Part shown: piece by piece, positions 34,938-43,030 of the stretch
Numbering within the stretch: the stretch's first letter is position 1
Layout: every line of letters starts with the position of its first letter
DNA from: VRUE01 sp963695835
GTDB taxonomy: Bacteria > Actinomycetota > Thermoleophilia > Solirubrobacterales > 70-9
NCBI GenBank assembly: GCA_963695835.1
Contig: CAVOHR010000001.1
Span: 620,001 to 684,000 of the forward strand
DNA length: 64,000 nucleotides
Reading direction: 5' to 3'
Position numbers and translations under genes: made by a program
Notes under the pieces: model-generated
Told to the model about the DNA's origin: nothing
What the model saw: only the letters and a program-made list of their open reading frames with translations
The model's database searches: none

Positions 34938-35900
34938 CTACCCACCTTCGACTTCGCGGTAATGGTCGCGCCAGATCGCCCGGTGGACGCCGAGATGCCG
35001 GGGCAGCGTCCTCAGCCCGGGGATGAAGGGGATGCAGATGAAGGCGAGGCTGAGCACCCCCATCAGGGCGAAGATCAGCGCGTCGGCGTTGGCCGATTCC
35101 TTGAACGGTTCGATCTGGTACCAGACGGTGTAGAGCCAGAGCCAGACCTGCCCCGGGTAGCTGCCGGTCTCGTTCATCATCCCCCACTGTTCGCCGAGCA
35201 GGTGCTGACCTTCGGCCCGTTCCTCGAAGTAGCCGCCGCCGGAGAGGAAGAGCAGCGGCTTGGTGTAGTTGGTCTGGTAGAAGCGGTGTTCGCCGACCAG
35301 CAGGTCGCCGTCGAGGCCGCCGCTATGCGCCAGTCCGAGCAGCGCCGCCATCATCGGCGCGACCGGCCCGTAGCGACCGGCCGGCAGGAGGACCGCCGCG
35401 CCGCCGGGGAAGCGGGCGCGTTCCAGGGCCGCTTCGTAGTTTTCGGCCCAGGCGCTCTGCAGCGCCGGCGGCGCCGCTTCGTAGGCGCGGATCGCCAGCT
35501 TCAGGCGCGGATCGCCGGGGATCGAGCGCAGCGGTTCGATCACGAAGTCCTTCGCCGTGTCGATCGGGATGCGGACCCCGGGCGTGCTCTGGAGGTCGAG
35601 CGGACCGATCTTCTGCGTCGCTTCCGGGGTGTGGTTGTACGGCGGTCCGTATTCGGCCACCTCGCTGGTCCCGTCGAGCTCGGTGACGGCGGTGGCGACG
35701 AAGTCGGCGGGGTCGGCCTTGGCCCAGCTCTGGATCGTCGTCGGCGGGTCGTCGGGCGAGGTGAAGAGGACCGTCAGCAGGACCGTCAGCCCGGCGATCA
35801 CCGCCAGCGAGACGGCCAGCTCCTTGACCAGGTCGTAGCGGAGGAACGGACCGGGCCAGGGCGCGGCCGGATCGGGCGCGGCGGGTGGGGTGGCGCTCAC
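34938..35900 (-). CDS. Cytochrome b C-terminal-like subunit with large extra domain
   Basis: Protein of 320 residues from GTG, overlapping the cytochrome b N-terminal gene by four bases. One membrane helix near residue 35 (AVSLAVIAGLTVLLTVLF), a hydrophilic stretch of about 180 residues, then helices near 195-215 and 275-300 (ALIFALMGVLSLAFICIPFI, then PGLRTLPRHLGV). In position it replaces the C-terminal half of cytochrome b (subunit IV), which normally has short loops; similarity is weak, so the role in quinol oxidation is taken from gene order. The hydrophilic insert could be on the outer face. The quinol-site PEWY motif of cytochrome b is not visible. Confidence 0.7.
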   Translation of the reverse strand: MSATPPAAPDPAAPWPGPFLRYDLVKELAVSLAVIAGLTVLLTVLFTSPDDPPTTIQSWAKADPADFVATAVTELDGTSEVAEYGPPYNHTPEATQKIGPLDLQSTPGVRIPIDTAKDFVIEPLRSIPGDPRLKLAIRAYEAAPPALQSAWAENYEAALERARFPGGAAVLLPAGRYGPVAPMMAALLGLAHSGGLDGDLLVGEHRFYQTNYTKPLLFLSGGGYFEERAEGQHLLGEQWGMMNETGSYPGQVWLWLYTVWYQIEPFKESANADALIFALMGVLSLAFICIPFIPGLRTLPRHLGVHRAIWRDHYREVEGG

Positions 35901-36577
35901 GGCGCCGACCCCTCGCTCGCCGCCGGCGTCTGCGCCTTGGCGGCGGCCCGCGCCGGATAGGGCGGCACGATGCCGGTGCGGCGCACCAGCAGCACGTGCC
36001 AGGCCACCAGCGCGACCACTGCGACCGGCAGCAGGATGACGTGGAAGGTGTACATCTGGCCGAAGTCGGCGACGTTGAAGAAGGCGCCGATGCCGACCGA
36101 GTTGAGCCCGTCCTTGCCCTCGCTGGCGATCCACTGCGAGTCGAAGTTCTGCTGCGAGAGGTAGCCGGTGAAGGCGGCGCCGATCGCGACCAGGAAGGTG
36201 ATCGCCCCGGTCACCCAGGTGCGGCCGCGGCCGCCGCGCCAGGCCCCCATGAAGAACTTGCCCCAGAGGTGGACGACCATGGTGAAGAAGAACAGCTCCA
36301 CGCCCCAGAGGTGGATGCCGTTGAAGAAGCGCCCGAGGCTGGAGAGGTGCCACCATTCCGGCCCCTTCAGGCCGAGGATCGCGCCGGAGAGGACGACGAC
36401 GATCAGCGCGGCGATCGCGGCGGCGCCGAAGACGTAGATCCAGGAGGAGACGTAGGAGGGCTGGCGGTCGGGGAGGAGCTTCTCCGGCGGCAGCGCGCCG
36501 ACCGCCCGCTCGCGCACCCAGGTCGTCCACATCTGCCGCTCCTCGCGCGACACGTCGCCCGGCGCCTCCTCGCTCAA
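35897..36577 (-). CDS. Cytochrome b N-terminal domain (cytochrome b6-like)
   Basis: Membrane haem protein of 226 residues from TTG (TTGA overlap with the upstream small gene). Four helices carry the four haem-ligand histidines: FFNGIHLWGVELFFF, TMVVHLWGKFFMGAWRG, MYTFHVILLP and VAWHVLLVRR. TGYLSQQNF lies between helices B and C as in cytochrome b. It is the electron-transfer core of a bc-type menaquinol oxidase. The Rieske protein and c-type cytochrome are not in this window. Confidence 0.92.
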   Translation of the reverse strand: MSEEAPGDVSREERQMWTTWVRERAVGALPPEKLLPDRQPSYVSSWIYVFGAAAIAALIVVVLSGAILGLKGPEWWHLSSLGRFFNGIHLWGVELFFFTMVVHLWGKFFMGAWRGGRGRTWVTGAITFLVAIGAAFTGYLSQQNFDSQWIASEGKDGLNSVGIGAFFNVADFGQMYTFHVILLPVAVVALVAWHVLLVRRTGIVPPYPARAAAKAQTPAASEGSAP

Positions 36578-36750
36578 GGCGTGCGCTCCCGCTTCGGGAA
36601 CGGGATCAGGATCGCGGCGACGAAGACGGCGATCATCAGCAGGATGACGACCACGTTCGCCACCGACATCTGGAAGAAATGCCAGTGCAGGTATTCGGCC
36701 GGTTGGCTGAGGTCGAAAAGCGCGCCTAGAACAGGGGCGATCACAGTCAT
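36574..36750 (-). CDS. Small membrane subunit of the cytochrome b operon
   Basis: A 58-residue protein beginning MTVIAPVLGALFDLSQPAEY, with LHWHFFQMSVANVVVILLM then a membrane helix and the basic end FPKRERTP. It is the first gene of the operon, its stop overlaps the cytochrome b start (TTGA), and a sigma-70-type promoter lies just upstream. The HWH histidines at the membrane edge could bind a metal or haem. No family name is known to me; the tight coupling argues it is a real subunit or assembly factor. Confidence 0.75.
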   Translation of the reverse strand: MTVIAPVLGALFDLSQPAEYLHWHFFQMSVANVVVILLMIAVFVAAILIPFPKRERTP

Positions 36751-36783
36751 ATCGTCTTCACATGGACCCTCACTGGTGGGAAG

Positions 36784-36811
36784 ACTCTATCCCGATGACC
36801 CGCCTTGTCAA
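36784..36811 (-). promoter_or_regulatory. Promoter of the cytochrome b operon
   Basis: On the minus strand TTGACA (36811-36806), a 16-base spacer and TAGAGT (36789-36784, fitting TANNNT). The transcript would begin near 36777, giving a leader of about 27 bases before the ATG at 36750. Confidence 0.55.
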
Positions 36812-37195
36812 GGTGAGAGTTCTGCCAGGCTCGTCGCTCGAGGCGACGTTGCGCCTGCGGGAGAGGGAGCGGGCGGGCTATGTCGCGGCGGCAGCTCACG
36901 GGGGCCGCCAGCGACGCCCGGCTCCCGGCAAGGCGCCCCGGTCGCGGGCCTGGACGGGCAGGCGCTCCCAGGCCGACGGAGACGCTAGGGAGAGGATCGG
37001 ACGCCGCCCGCGGGCACGAAAAAAACGACCGGCGGCGACGTTCGTAGCCTGCCTCGCGCGTAGCCTTCGCGCTTAGAAGCTCGTTACGCCGCCTTCGAGA
37101 GGGGTTCCGGTGGGCTTCCTCGGTTCCTCTCTCTCCCGGTCGCAAAGCGAACCTAGCGCCTCCGCCCGCCCGGCGCCAGGGGTACCGCAGCGGCG
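36812..37195. other. Intergenic region without a recognised gene
   Basis: The 384 bases upstream of the cytochrome b promoter show no coding frame with family similarity. The sequence is GC-rich apart from an A7 run near 37020, and contains several GCGCTTAGAAGC/CTAGCGCC-like short motifs of no clear meaning. Confidence 0.4.
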
Positions 37196-37214
37196 TTTCC
37201 GCAAACTGCGGAAA
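37196..37214 (-). terminator. Hairpin terminator after the 37223 gene
   Basis: Eight-base arms TTTCCGCA and TGCGGAAA with loop AAC, nine bases after the stop of the minus-strand gene. On that strand no long T-run follows. Confidence 0.55.
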
Positions 37215-37222
37215 TATGTGCC

Positions 37223-37834
37223 TCAGATGAGGGCCGGCTGGCGGAAAAGCTCGGCCGAGGGGATGCCGATCAGCTCGCCCTGGAAGCGCTTCTGGCGCCC
37301 GTAGACGACCCAGGTGGTGTCGATTTCGCCGATCTCGAGGTCGAGCCGCAGCTCGCCCGGGTGCTTCTCGAGGTGCTCGAGGTGGGTCAGGCCGGCGTCG
37401 TAGTCGCCGCGCAGCAGCGCCTCGGCGATGATCGGCTTGGAGATCTGCGGGATCACCTCCTCCCACTCGGAGAGGTCGACGTAGCCCTCGGTCGCCGGCA
37501 CGATCCCCAGCGAGCGCGGCTGCTCGACGTCGCGCCGGCTCAGCACCGCCAGCGCCTTGGTCGGGTAGACGAAGGTGTCGACGACGAAGACCTCGGTCCA
37601 GTGTGTCTCGGTGATCTCGTGGACCTTCGGGTGGGCGCTGCACTGGACGAGAAAGGCGCCGGGGGTCTCGCGGACCGTCTCCAGCCCGGCGAAGAAGTCG
37701 GTGGTCAGGACGATCTCGAAGTCCTCGACCTCCTGGAACTCCATGTAGCGCTTGACCGCCCGCTCGTGGCAGGTCCCCTCCGGCCCGAGGGTGATCAGCG
37801 TGATCCGGTCCTGGTGTTCCTCGCCTGGCGCCAC
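37223..37834 (-). CDS. Prephenate-dehydratase-fold protein (BacA-like)
   Basis: Protein of 203 residues from GTG. The N-terminus TLITLGPEGTCHERAVKRYM carries the GPEGTxxE/H motif of prephenate dehydratase and of the bacilysin prephenate decarboxylase BacA, and the length matches BacA (about 204) better than a dehydratase with its ACT domain. The TRD catalytic tripeptide of dehydratases is not evident; the equivalent region reads QCSAHPKVHEITE. So it may decarboxylate or bind a prephenate-like acid rather than make phenylpyruvate. It stands alone between a terminator and a promoter; no bacilysin-type genes are nearby. Confidence 0.6.
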   Translation of the reverse strand: MAPGEEHQDRITLITLGPEGTCHERAVKRYMEFQEVEDFEIVLTTDFFAGLETVRETPGAFLVQCSAHPKVHEITETHWTEVFVVDTFVYPTKALAVLSRRDVEQPRSLGIVPATEGYVDLSEWEEVIPQISKPIIAEALLRGDYDAGLTHLEHLEKHPGELRLDLEIGEIDTTWVVYGRQKRFQGELIGIPSAELFRQPALI

Positions 37835-37841
37835 GGATAAC

Positions 37842-37870
37842 AGGCTAGTCGACTAAACAATAATCGTCAA
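37842..37870 (-). promoter_or_regulatory. Promoter for a leaderless transcript
   Basis: Minus strand TTGACG (37870-37865), 17-base spacer, TAGCCT (37847-37842, TANNNT). The expected transcript start falls on or next to the GTG at 37834, so the mRNA would be leaderless, as is frequent in actinobacteria. Confidence 0.45.
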
Positions 37871-37896
37871 GCAAAACTCGCCCCGGTCCACCCGGG

Positions 37897-38517
37897 CTAC
37901 TCGCCCATCTGCCACCTGACCCTGAAGCCGTCCGGCCTGACGCAGGTGACCGTGCCGGTGTTCGCGTTCGCCTTGCAGTGGAAGAGGCCGACGTCGCAGG
38001 CATGGCCGAACGAGCAGTCGCCGCCCGCGTCGTACCAGGACTTGGCGGTCGCCTTGCCGCTGCCGCAGCCCGGCCCCGCCACCTCCAGGTTGAAGAAGCC
38101 GACGCCGCGGTAGGAGAAGTCGTGGCAACTCTCCTGCAGGTACCCGCAACCGCCGCCGCCGACCCCGATGTAGACGATCCGCTTCGATTCCTTCGCGATC
38201 CGGATCCTGCCGTCCCAGAGGACGGCGGTCCAGCCCGCGGCGACGGTGCCTTCGACGCAGCTCCGGGCGATGTTGCGCGCCGGCTCGCAGTCGATCCCGG
38301 TCGCTCGGATCTTGTGCGCGCCGCCGCTGCCCTCGGGCTTGAAGTTGACGACGACATCGCCGCATTTCTGGGCCGAGGCGCTCTTGCCCGCCGCCCCGGG
38401 CGTCCAGATCGCCGCGGTCAGGGCGGCCAGCGCCAGCAAGGCGACGAGGCCGGTCGGCAGTCGGTTCGGGCGTGGCTTGGCGTTCACGGGCTGCACCTCC
38501 GCTTCGGAGTCGAGCAT
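37897..38517 (-). CDS. Secreted Cys-rich protein, unknown
   Basis: Protein of 206 residues with an N-terminal signal (LVALLALAALTAAIW ending near AAGKSASA) and about ten cysteines. It holds CGDVVVNFKPEGSGGAHKI and RATGIDCEPARNIARSCVEG, a pattern shared with the secreted protein at 59649 (CGSLVIGTVV..., ATTGVRCRTAHRLIRTYF). Both belong to a family of small exported proteins common in this group of bacteria; no function known. The initial ATG gives a short acidic n-region; an internal start nearer the helix is possible. Confidence 0.65.
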   Translation of the reverse strand: MLDSEAEVQPVNAKPRPNRLPTGLVALLALAALTAAIWTPGAAGKSASAQKCGDVVVNFKPEGSGGAHKIRATGIDCEPARNIARSCVEGTVAAGWTAVLWDGRIRIAKESKRIVYIGVGGGGCGYLQESCHDFSYRGVGFFNLEVAGPGCGSGKATAKSWYDAGGDCSFGHACDVGLFHCKANANTGTVTCVRPDGFRVRWQMGE

Positions 38518-38589
38518 TAGGCCACCCCAGCCTCGCGATCGCGAGCGGCCGCGTCATCGGTGGAAACGCCCCGTCGCGGACGCGGTGGA

Positions 38590-39450
38590 CTACGGAGCCG
38601 GCAGCGCCGCCTCGACCCGCCGCGCCGGCATCAGCAGGGCCGAGAGGCAGACCATCGCGAAGGCGGTCGCCTGTAGGGCGATCCCCAGCGGCGTCGGCGA
38701 GAGCGGGTCGCCGAAGACGAGCACGCCGCCGGCGATCTGGGTGGCGTTGGCGATCAGGCCCATCAGGCCGATCGTCTCGATCGCGCCGCCGCGCTGAAGC
38801 GCCGCCACCGCGGCGTACTGGGCGAGGCCGCCGCAGAGCAGGATCAGCGCCACCCAGGGGGCGACGATCGCGATCGAGAGCCCGCCGCCTCCGGTCAGTC
38901 CCTTGATCGCGATCCCGGCCAGGGCGAAGAGGATCCCGGCGAGCGCGGCGAGCAGGACGCCGCGGCGAGCGGCGAGGCGCTCGGAGCGGTGGCCCAGGGC
39001 GAGGCCGCAGGCGAGCAGGACGAGACCGCCCTCGAAGCCGAGGATGCCGGCGGGCGAGAAGTCCGAGTGGCTGCCGTGGAAGTGCGGCAGGGTCAGCGCC
39101 AGCAGGACGAGCCCGCAGCCGCCGAGCACGAGCGCCAGCCACTGGCGCCGCTCGACCGGGTCGCCGAAGATCCGCTGCGACATCACCGCCAGGGTGACGG
39201 CGCCGCCCGCGAGCACCGCCTGAACGAGCGAGATCGGCGCCATCGAGAGGGCGGTGACGTGGACCAGCCAGGCGACCGCGGCGAGTCCCCAGCCGGCGGC
39301 GAACCAGGGCGAGGCGAGGAGTGTGCGGGCGCTGCGCAGCGGCTGCCGGATGCGGACCGGCTCGGCCCGCCGGCAGCCGCGGTGCTTGAGCAGCGCCGCC
39401 AGGTTGGTCATCAGTCCCGCGACCAGAGCCAGTGCGATGCCGAGCTCCAT
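38590..39450 (-). CDS. DMT superfamily transporter (EamA/NIPA-like)
   Basis: Membrane protein of 286 residues with nine to ten helices in two similar halves. The first helix MELGIALALVAGLMTNLAAL and the later LSMAPISLVQAVLAGGAVTL and LQRGGAIETIGLMGLIANA segments are typical of drug/metabolite or NIPA-type transporters. Substrate unknown; the family moves metabolites or Mg ions. It starts 20 bases after the end of the helicase gene on the same strand, so cotranscription is likely. Confidence 0.82.
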   Translation of the reverse strand: MELGIALALVAGLMTNLAALLKHRGCRRAEPVRIRQPLRSARTLLASPWFAAGWGLAAVAWLVHVTALSMAPISLVQAVLAGGAVTLAVMSQRIFGDPVERRQWLALVLGGCGLVLLALTLPHFHGSHSDFSPAGILGFEGGLVLLACGLALGHRSERLAARRGVLLAALAGILFALAGIAIKGLTGGGGLSIAIVAPWVALILLCGGLAQYAAVAALQRGGAIETIGLMGLIANATQIAGGVLVFGDPLSPTPLGIALQATAFAMVCLSALLMPARRVEAALPAP

Positions 39451-39469
39451 GGCCGCTCGCCCTCCCGGC

Positions 39470-40537
39470 CTAGCGCCGGTCGAACTCTCCGGCGAGGCCG
39501 AGGTCGCGGGCGATCTTGCGCATGTCCTTCGCCTGGTCGCCGAGCACGAAGCTGATCCCGGTGCCGGTCCGCCCGGCCCGGCCGGTGCGGCCGATCCGGT
39601 GCACGTAGGCGTCGCGGTCGCCGGGGACGTCGAAGTTGACGACGTGGGTGATGTCGGCGACGTCGATCCCGCGGGCGGCGACGTCGGTCGCGACCAGCAC
39701 GCCGACGCGGCCGTCCTCGAAGCGGGCAAGCGCCCGTTCGCGCTGGCCCTGGCTCTTGTCGCCGTGCATCGCGACCGCCTCGACCCGGTGCTTGCGCAGC
39801 CGCTTGACCAGCCGGTCGGCGCCGCGCTTGGTGCGGACGAAGACCAGCGTGCGGTCCTCGTCGTCCTCGCTCAGCTGCTCGACCAGGTGGTCGAGCTTGG
39901 CGCTCGGCGAGTCGACGTGGAGGAAGCGGTGCTCGATGTCGCGCGCCTCGTCCTTGGCCGGCGCCTGGGTGTGGCGGCGCGGCTCGCGCGTGTAGCCGGC
40001 GGCGACCTTGCCGGTCGCGCCCTCCAGGGTCGCCGAGAAGAACAGGGTCTGGCGCTGCTCGGGGGTCTGGCGGACGATCCGGTCGACCGCCGGCTTGAAG
40101 CCCATGTCGAGCATCCGGTCGGCCTCGTCGAGGACGAGGATGCGGATCCGCTTCAGCGAGAGGACGCCGCGCCCGATCAGGTCCTCGAGCCGGCCCGGGG
40201 TGGCGACGAGGATGTCGGCTCGCCGCGCCGCGGCGCTCTGCTTGCCGAAACCGACGCCGCCGTAGACGGCGGCGATGCCGAGCCGGCGGGCGCGGGCGAC
40301 CGAGTCGAGCTCGTCGACGATCTGGCTCGCCAGCTCGCGGGTCGGGGCGAGGACGAGCGCCGAGGCGCCCCTGGCGCCGGGCTCGACCCGGTCGACCAGC
40401 GGCAGCCCGAAGGCGAGCGTCTTGCCGGACCCGGTCGGGGCCTGGACCAGCAGGTCGTGACCGGCGAGCGCGTCGCGGATCACCATCCGCTGGATCGGGA
40501 AGGGCTGTGAGATGCCGCGCTGCGAGAGTGCGCGCAC
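39470..40537 (-). CDS. DEAD-box RNA helicase (RhlE-like)
   Basis: ATP-dependent RNA helicase of 355 residues. Motifs in order: Q motif GISQPFPIQ, I QAPTGSGKT, Ia PTRELASQ, Ib VATPGRLEDL, II LDEADRMLDMGF, III FFSATL, IV TLVFVRTKRGAD, V GVLVATDVAARGID, VI YVHRIGRTGRAG. There is no C-terminal extension. The GTG at 40537 cuts off the Phe upstream of the Q motif; the frame continues upstream as KSFADIGISNPVVRAL with AAGGAG four to seven bases before two ATC codons (40579, 40576), so initiation at AUC is suspected. It likely works in RNA turnover or ribosome assembly. Confidence 0.92.
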   Translation of the reverse strand: MRALSQRGISQPFPIQRMVIRDALAGHDLLVQAPTGSGKTLAFGLPLVDRVEPGARGASALVLAPTRELASQIVDELDSVARARRLGIAAVYGGVGFGKQSAAARRADILVATPGRLEDLIGRGVLSLKRIRILVLDEADRMLDMGFKPAVDRIVRQTPEQRQTLFFSATLEGATGKVAAGYTREPRRHTQAPAKDEARDIEHRFLHVDSPSAKLDHLVEQLSEDDEDRTLVFVRTKRGADRLVKRLRKHRVEAVAMHGDKSQGQRERALARFEDGRVGVLVATDVAARGIDVADITHVVNFDVPGDRDAYVHRIGRTGRAGRTGTGISFVLGDQAKDMRKIARDLGLAGEFDRR

Positions 40538-40722
40538 GACAGGGTTGGATATGCCGATATCGGCAAACGACTTGATGATGTGGCTCCTTTTCGAGCGACT
40601 TAGGGGAGATCCAGCGACCCCAAAGCGCTAAGCAGCACACGGAGGAAACGGAACCTCTCGCCCGGCGTCGGTGCCGGACGACCCGACCACGGTAGCAGCC
40701 GCGGGGCTCTACGATCCGCCGC

Positions 40723-41643
40723 ATGTCCCCTGCAGGCGACCGTGCTTTCCGGCTGCGGGCCGGCGAGGCGCCGAGCGACGGCATGCGGCGGATCGCGCTG
40801 GCCCGGGCCGACAGCGCCCTGGAACGGCTGCGCGAAGCCGAGCGGATCGACGACCCGGCGGCCCGCATCCACGGGGCCCGCAAGGACCTGAAGAAGCTGC
40901 GGGCGGCGGTGCGGCTGCTGCGCCGCGAGCTCGGCGACGGCCTCTACCGGGCCGAAAACCGCCGCTACCGCGACGCCGGCCGCCAGCTCTCCGCGGCCCG
41001 CGACGCCGAGGTCAAGCTGCGGACGCTGGAGGCGCTCCGCGAGCGCTTCCCGGAGCGGCTGACGCCGGAGGCGGTCGGCGAGTGGCGCGGGGAGCTCGAG
41101 GCCGAGCGCGAGCGGGCGGTCGCCGACGCCCACGGCGGCGCCTCGATCGCGATCGCCCGCGACGCGGTCGAGGCGGGTCGCGCCCGGATCGCCGCCTGGC
41201 CGCTGCGGACCGATTCCTGGAAGCTGGTCGGCCCGGGAGTCGAGCGCTCCTACCGCCGCGGCCGCAGGGCGATGCGCCGCGCCGCCGAGAGCCCCGGCGG
41301 CGAGAACCTGCACGAGTGGCGCAAACGGGCCAAGGACCTCTGGTACCACCTGCGCATCCTCGAAGGCGCCCTGCCCGGCTCCCTCGCCGGCGCGGTCGAC
41401 CGAGCGGACGAGCTGGCCGCCGCCCTCGGCGACCACCACGACCTCACCGTCCTCCGCGAAGACCTCTTGGCCCGCGACCTCCCGATCCCCCACCGTCCCG
41501 TCCTCGCGGAGGCGATCGAAGAGCGCCAGGACGAGCTGACAGCAGCCGCCTTCGAGCTGGGCGAGACCCTCTACGCGAAGCGGCCGAGGGCGTTCCGCCG
41601 CAAGTTGCGCAGGGGCTGGAAGCGGTGGCGGTCCGACCGATGA
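40723..41643 (+). CDS. CHAD domain protein
   Basis: Helical protein of 306 residues built of two CHAD repeats. Conserved histidine-basic motifs are AARIHGARKDLKKLRAAVRL in the first half and LHEWRKRAKDLWYHLRIL in the second, with LGDHHDLTVL between. CHAD domains bind polyphosphate, and many stand beside CYTH phosphatases; no CYTH gene is visible here. Convergent with a VapBC pair. Expected to be cytoplasmic or granule-bound. Confidence 0.88.
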   Translation: MSPAGDRAFRLRAGEAPSDGMRRIALARADSALERLREAERIDDPAARIHGARKDLKKLRAAVRLLRRELGDGLYRAENRRYRDAGRQLSAARDAEVKLRTLEALRERFPERLTPEAVGEWRGELEAERERAVADAHGGASIAIARDAVEAGRARIAAWPLRTDSWKLVGPGVERSYRRGRRAMRRAAESPGGENLHEWRKRAKDLWYHLRILEGALPGSLAGAVDRADELAAALGDHHDLTVLREDLLARDLPIPHRPVLAEAIEERQDELTAAAFELGETLYAKRPRAFRRKLRRGWKRWRSDR

Positions 41644-41676
41644 GGCCTCACTCGGCGAAGGTGAGGACGGGCGGCC

Positions 41677-41692
41677 CGGTAGCCGACTACCG
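41677..41692. terminator. Weak hairpin between convergent genes
   Basis: Arms CGGTAG and CTACCG with a four-base loop; the right arm includes the vapC stop codon. Short, so only a candidate. Confidence 0.35.
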
Positions 41693-42121
41693 GCCGTCCA
41701 GCAGGCCGGCGACCCCGGCGGCGTCCGGCAGGATGTGCGAGAGAGAGGGGACATCGGCGAAGCCGCTATCGGCAGAGACCAGCGCGGTTGCGCCTTCGGC
41801 GATCACGGCCGCCGCGAGAACCGCGTCGAACGCGCCGAGGGTTTCGATCCGCTCGAATAGCCTCAGCCCCTTCTGCAGATGCTCGGACGTTACGCCGAGG
41901 AGGGGCGAGAGCAACTCGGCGTAGTCGCCGCCCAGCTTCGCTGCGTCTTCGCGATCACGGCGGCGAGCGCGGACATGGACGAACTCCTGAATCACCTCGA
42001 CCGAGGTGGTGGCCTCGACCTCACCCGTGGCGACCGCGTCGATCAGGGCGCGGCAGGGCTCTCGTAGCGGGTGATCGGTGCCCTTCGCGTAGACGAGCAC
42101 CGTCGTATCGAGCACGATCAT
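41687..42121 (-). CDS. PIN domain toxin (VapC family)
   Basis: Ribonuclease toxin of 144 residues. The acidic PIN residues are visible: Asp in MIVLDTTVLVYA, Glu in SVEVIQEFVHV, Asp in GAFDAVLAA and Asp in ALVSADSGF. It overlaps the antitoxin gene by four bases, the normal order antitoxin then toxin. VapC toxins cut tRNA or rRNA and are held inactive by the antitoxin. Confidence 0.9.
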   Translation of the reverse strand: MIVLDTTVLVYAKGTDHPLREPCRALIDAVATGEVEATTSVEVIQEFVHVRARRRDREDAAKLGGDYAELLSPLLGVTSEHLQKGLRLFERIETLGAFDAVLAAAVIAEGATALVSADSGFADVPSLSHILPDAAGVAGLLDGR

Positions 42122-42372
42122 GCGCGTCGGCCGCGCAGCGCTTCGAGCTCGTCCTTGAGCTTGGACGGCTCGGGAACCGGCATGTCCGGTGCGTCCAGCA
42201 GCCGTCGACCTGCCGCCCGGCGACGACCGGCGGAACCGGCGAGACCGCGGTCGATCGCCTCGCGCACGACCGTCGCGACCGATACGCCGCGCTCGCGCGC
42301 CGCGGAGGTGATCCGGGAGTGACGCTCGTCGTCGAGCAGAATCTGTAGCCGGTGCTCAAGTGGCATGCACAT
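42118..42372 (-). CDS. VapB-like antitoxin, ribbon-helix-helix
   Basis: Protein of 84 residues with an N-terminal ribbon-helix-helix DNA-binding fold (HRLQILLDDERHSRITSAAR and GVSVATVVREAIDRGL) and an acidic/proline toxin-binding tail (DMPVPEPSKLKDELEAL). The region before the start is AT-richer, with ACAT...ATGT half sites near 42369-42390 that could be its operator. Paired with the PIN toxin downstream. Confidence 0.87.
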   Translation of the reverse strand: MCMPLEHRLQILLDDERHSRITSAARERGVSVATVVREAIDRGLAGSAGRRRAAGRRLLDAPDMPVPEPSKLKDELEALRGRRA

Positions 42373-42448
42373 ACATTAGCATGATGATGTAACGCCGACC
42401 GGCCGGCCCGGGGCCGGCGAGTGCCACTACCCTGTCGGAATCTCCCTG

Positions 42449-43012
42449 CGAGCGGGAAAAGGAAGCGCGCCTGCGTCGCTTGCCGCTGCGGTCATCGCGG
42501 TCGCGCTCCTGCTTGCGAGCGCGGCTCCCGCCGCCGCCTCGATGCCCTGGGCGAACGGCTGCGATCCCGCTCTGCCGGGTCACCCGAGGACCAGTGTCAC
42601 CTGCGGCGCGATGCTCGTCCACGGTCGCGCCGTGCCGCCGCCCCACGCGCCTCCCGCGGTGAAGGAGGTCATCGCCGCGGCCAACCAGATCGACGGCCGG
42701 CCCTACGTGTGGGGCGGGGGCCACCTCGGCTGGCGGTCCCGCGGCTACGACTGCTCGGGCGCCGTCGGCTACGCGCTGCACGCCGCCGGGATGCTCGACG
42801 CGACGATGGTCTCCGGCCAGCTCGCGAGCTGGGGAGTCGGCGGCCACGGCCGCTGGATCACCGTCTACGCCAACGCCGAGCACGTCTACATGGTGATCGC
42901 CGGCCTGCGCTTCGACACCCGCGACGACCTGCCCGGCGTCAGCGGCCCCCGCTGGCACGAGGAACTGGCCGAGGGACTCGACTTCGTCGCCCGCCACCCC
43001 ACCGGGCTCTGA
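42449..43012 (+). CDS. Secreted NlpC/P60-like peptidase, start unclear
   Basis: Cysteine peptidase of the C40 type: catalytic Cys in RGYDCSGAVGYALH, preceded by GRPYVWGGGHLGW, and the His in YANAEHVYMVIAGLRF. Such enzymes cut cell-wall peptides. A signal-type helix AVIAVALLLASAAPAAAS precedes the mature part, but no ATG, GTG or TTG lies in this frame upstream of it before a stop at 42377. CTG at 42449 is the only near-standard start; a GTG at 42421 in another frame gives a good basic n-region (SGKRKRA), so a one-base indel is an alternative. The first in-frame ATG (42542) falls after the signal. Confidence 0.7.
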   Translation, partial: RAGKGSAPASLAAAVIAVALLLASAAPAAASMPWANGCDPALPGHPRTSVTCGAMLVHGRAVPPPHAPPAVKEVIAAANQIDGRPYVWGGGHLGWRSRGYDCSGAVGYALHAAGMLDATMVSGQLASWGVGGHGRWITVYANAEHVYMVIAGLRFDTRDDLPGVSGPRWHEELAEGLDFVARHPTGL

Positions 43013-43030
43013 CCCGGCGGTCGGGAACGC

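Noticed and set aside
37223..37834. Standard pheA prephenate dehydratase
   Set aside because: No TRD motif or ACT domain; length fits BacA-like proteins instead.
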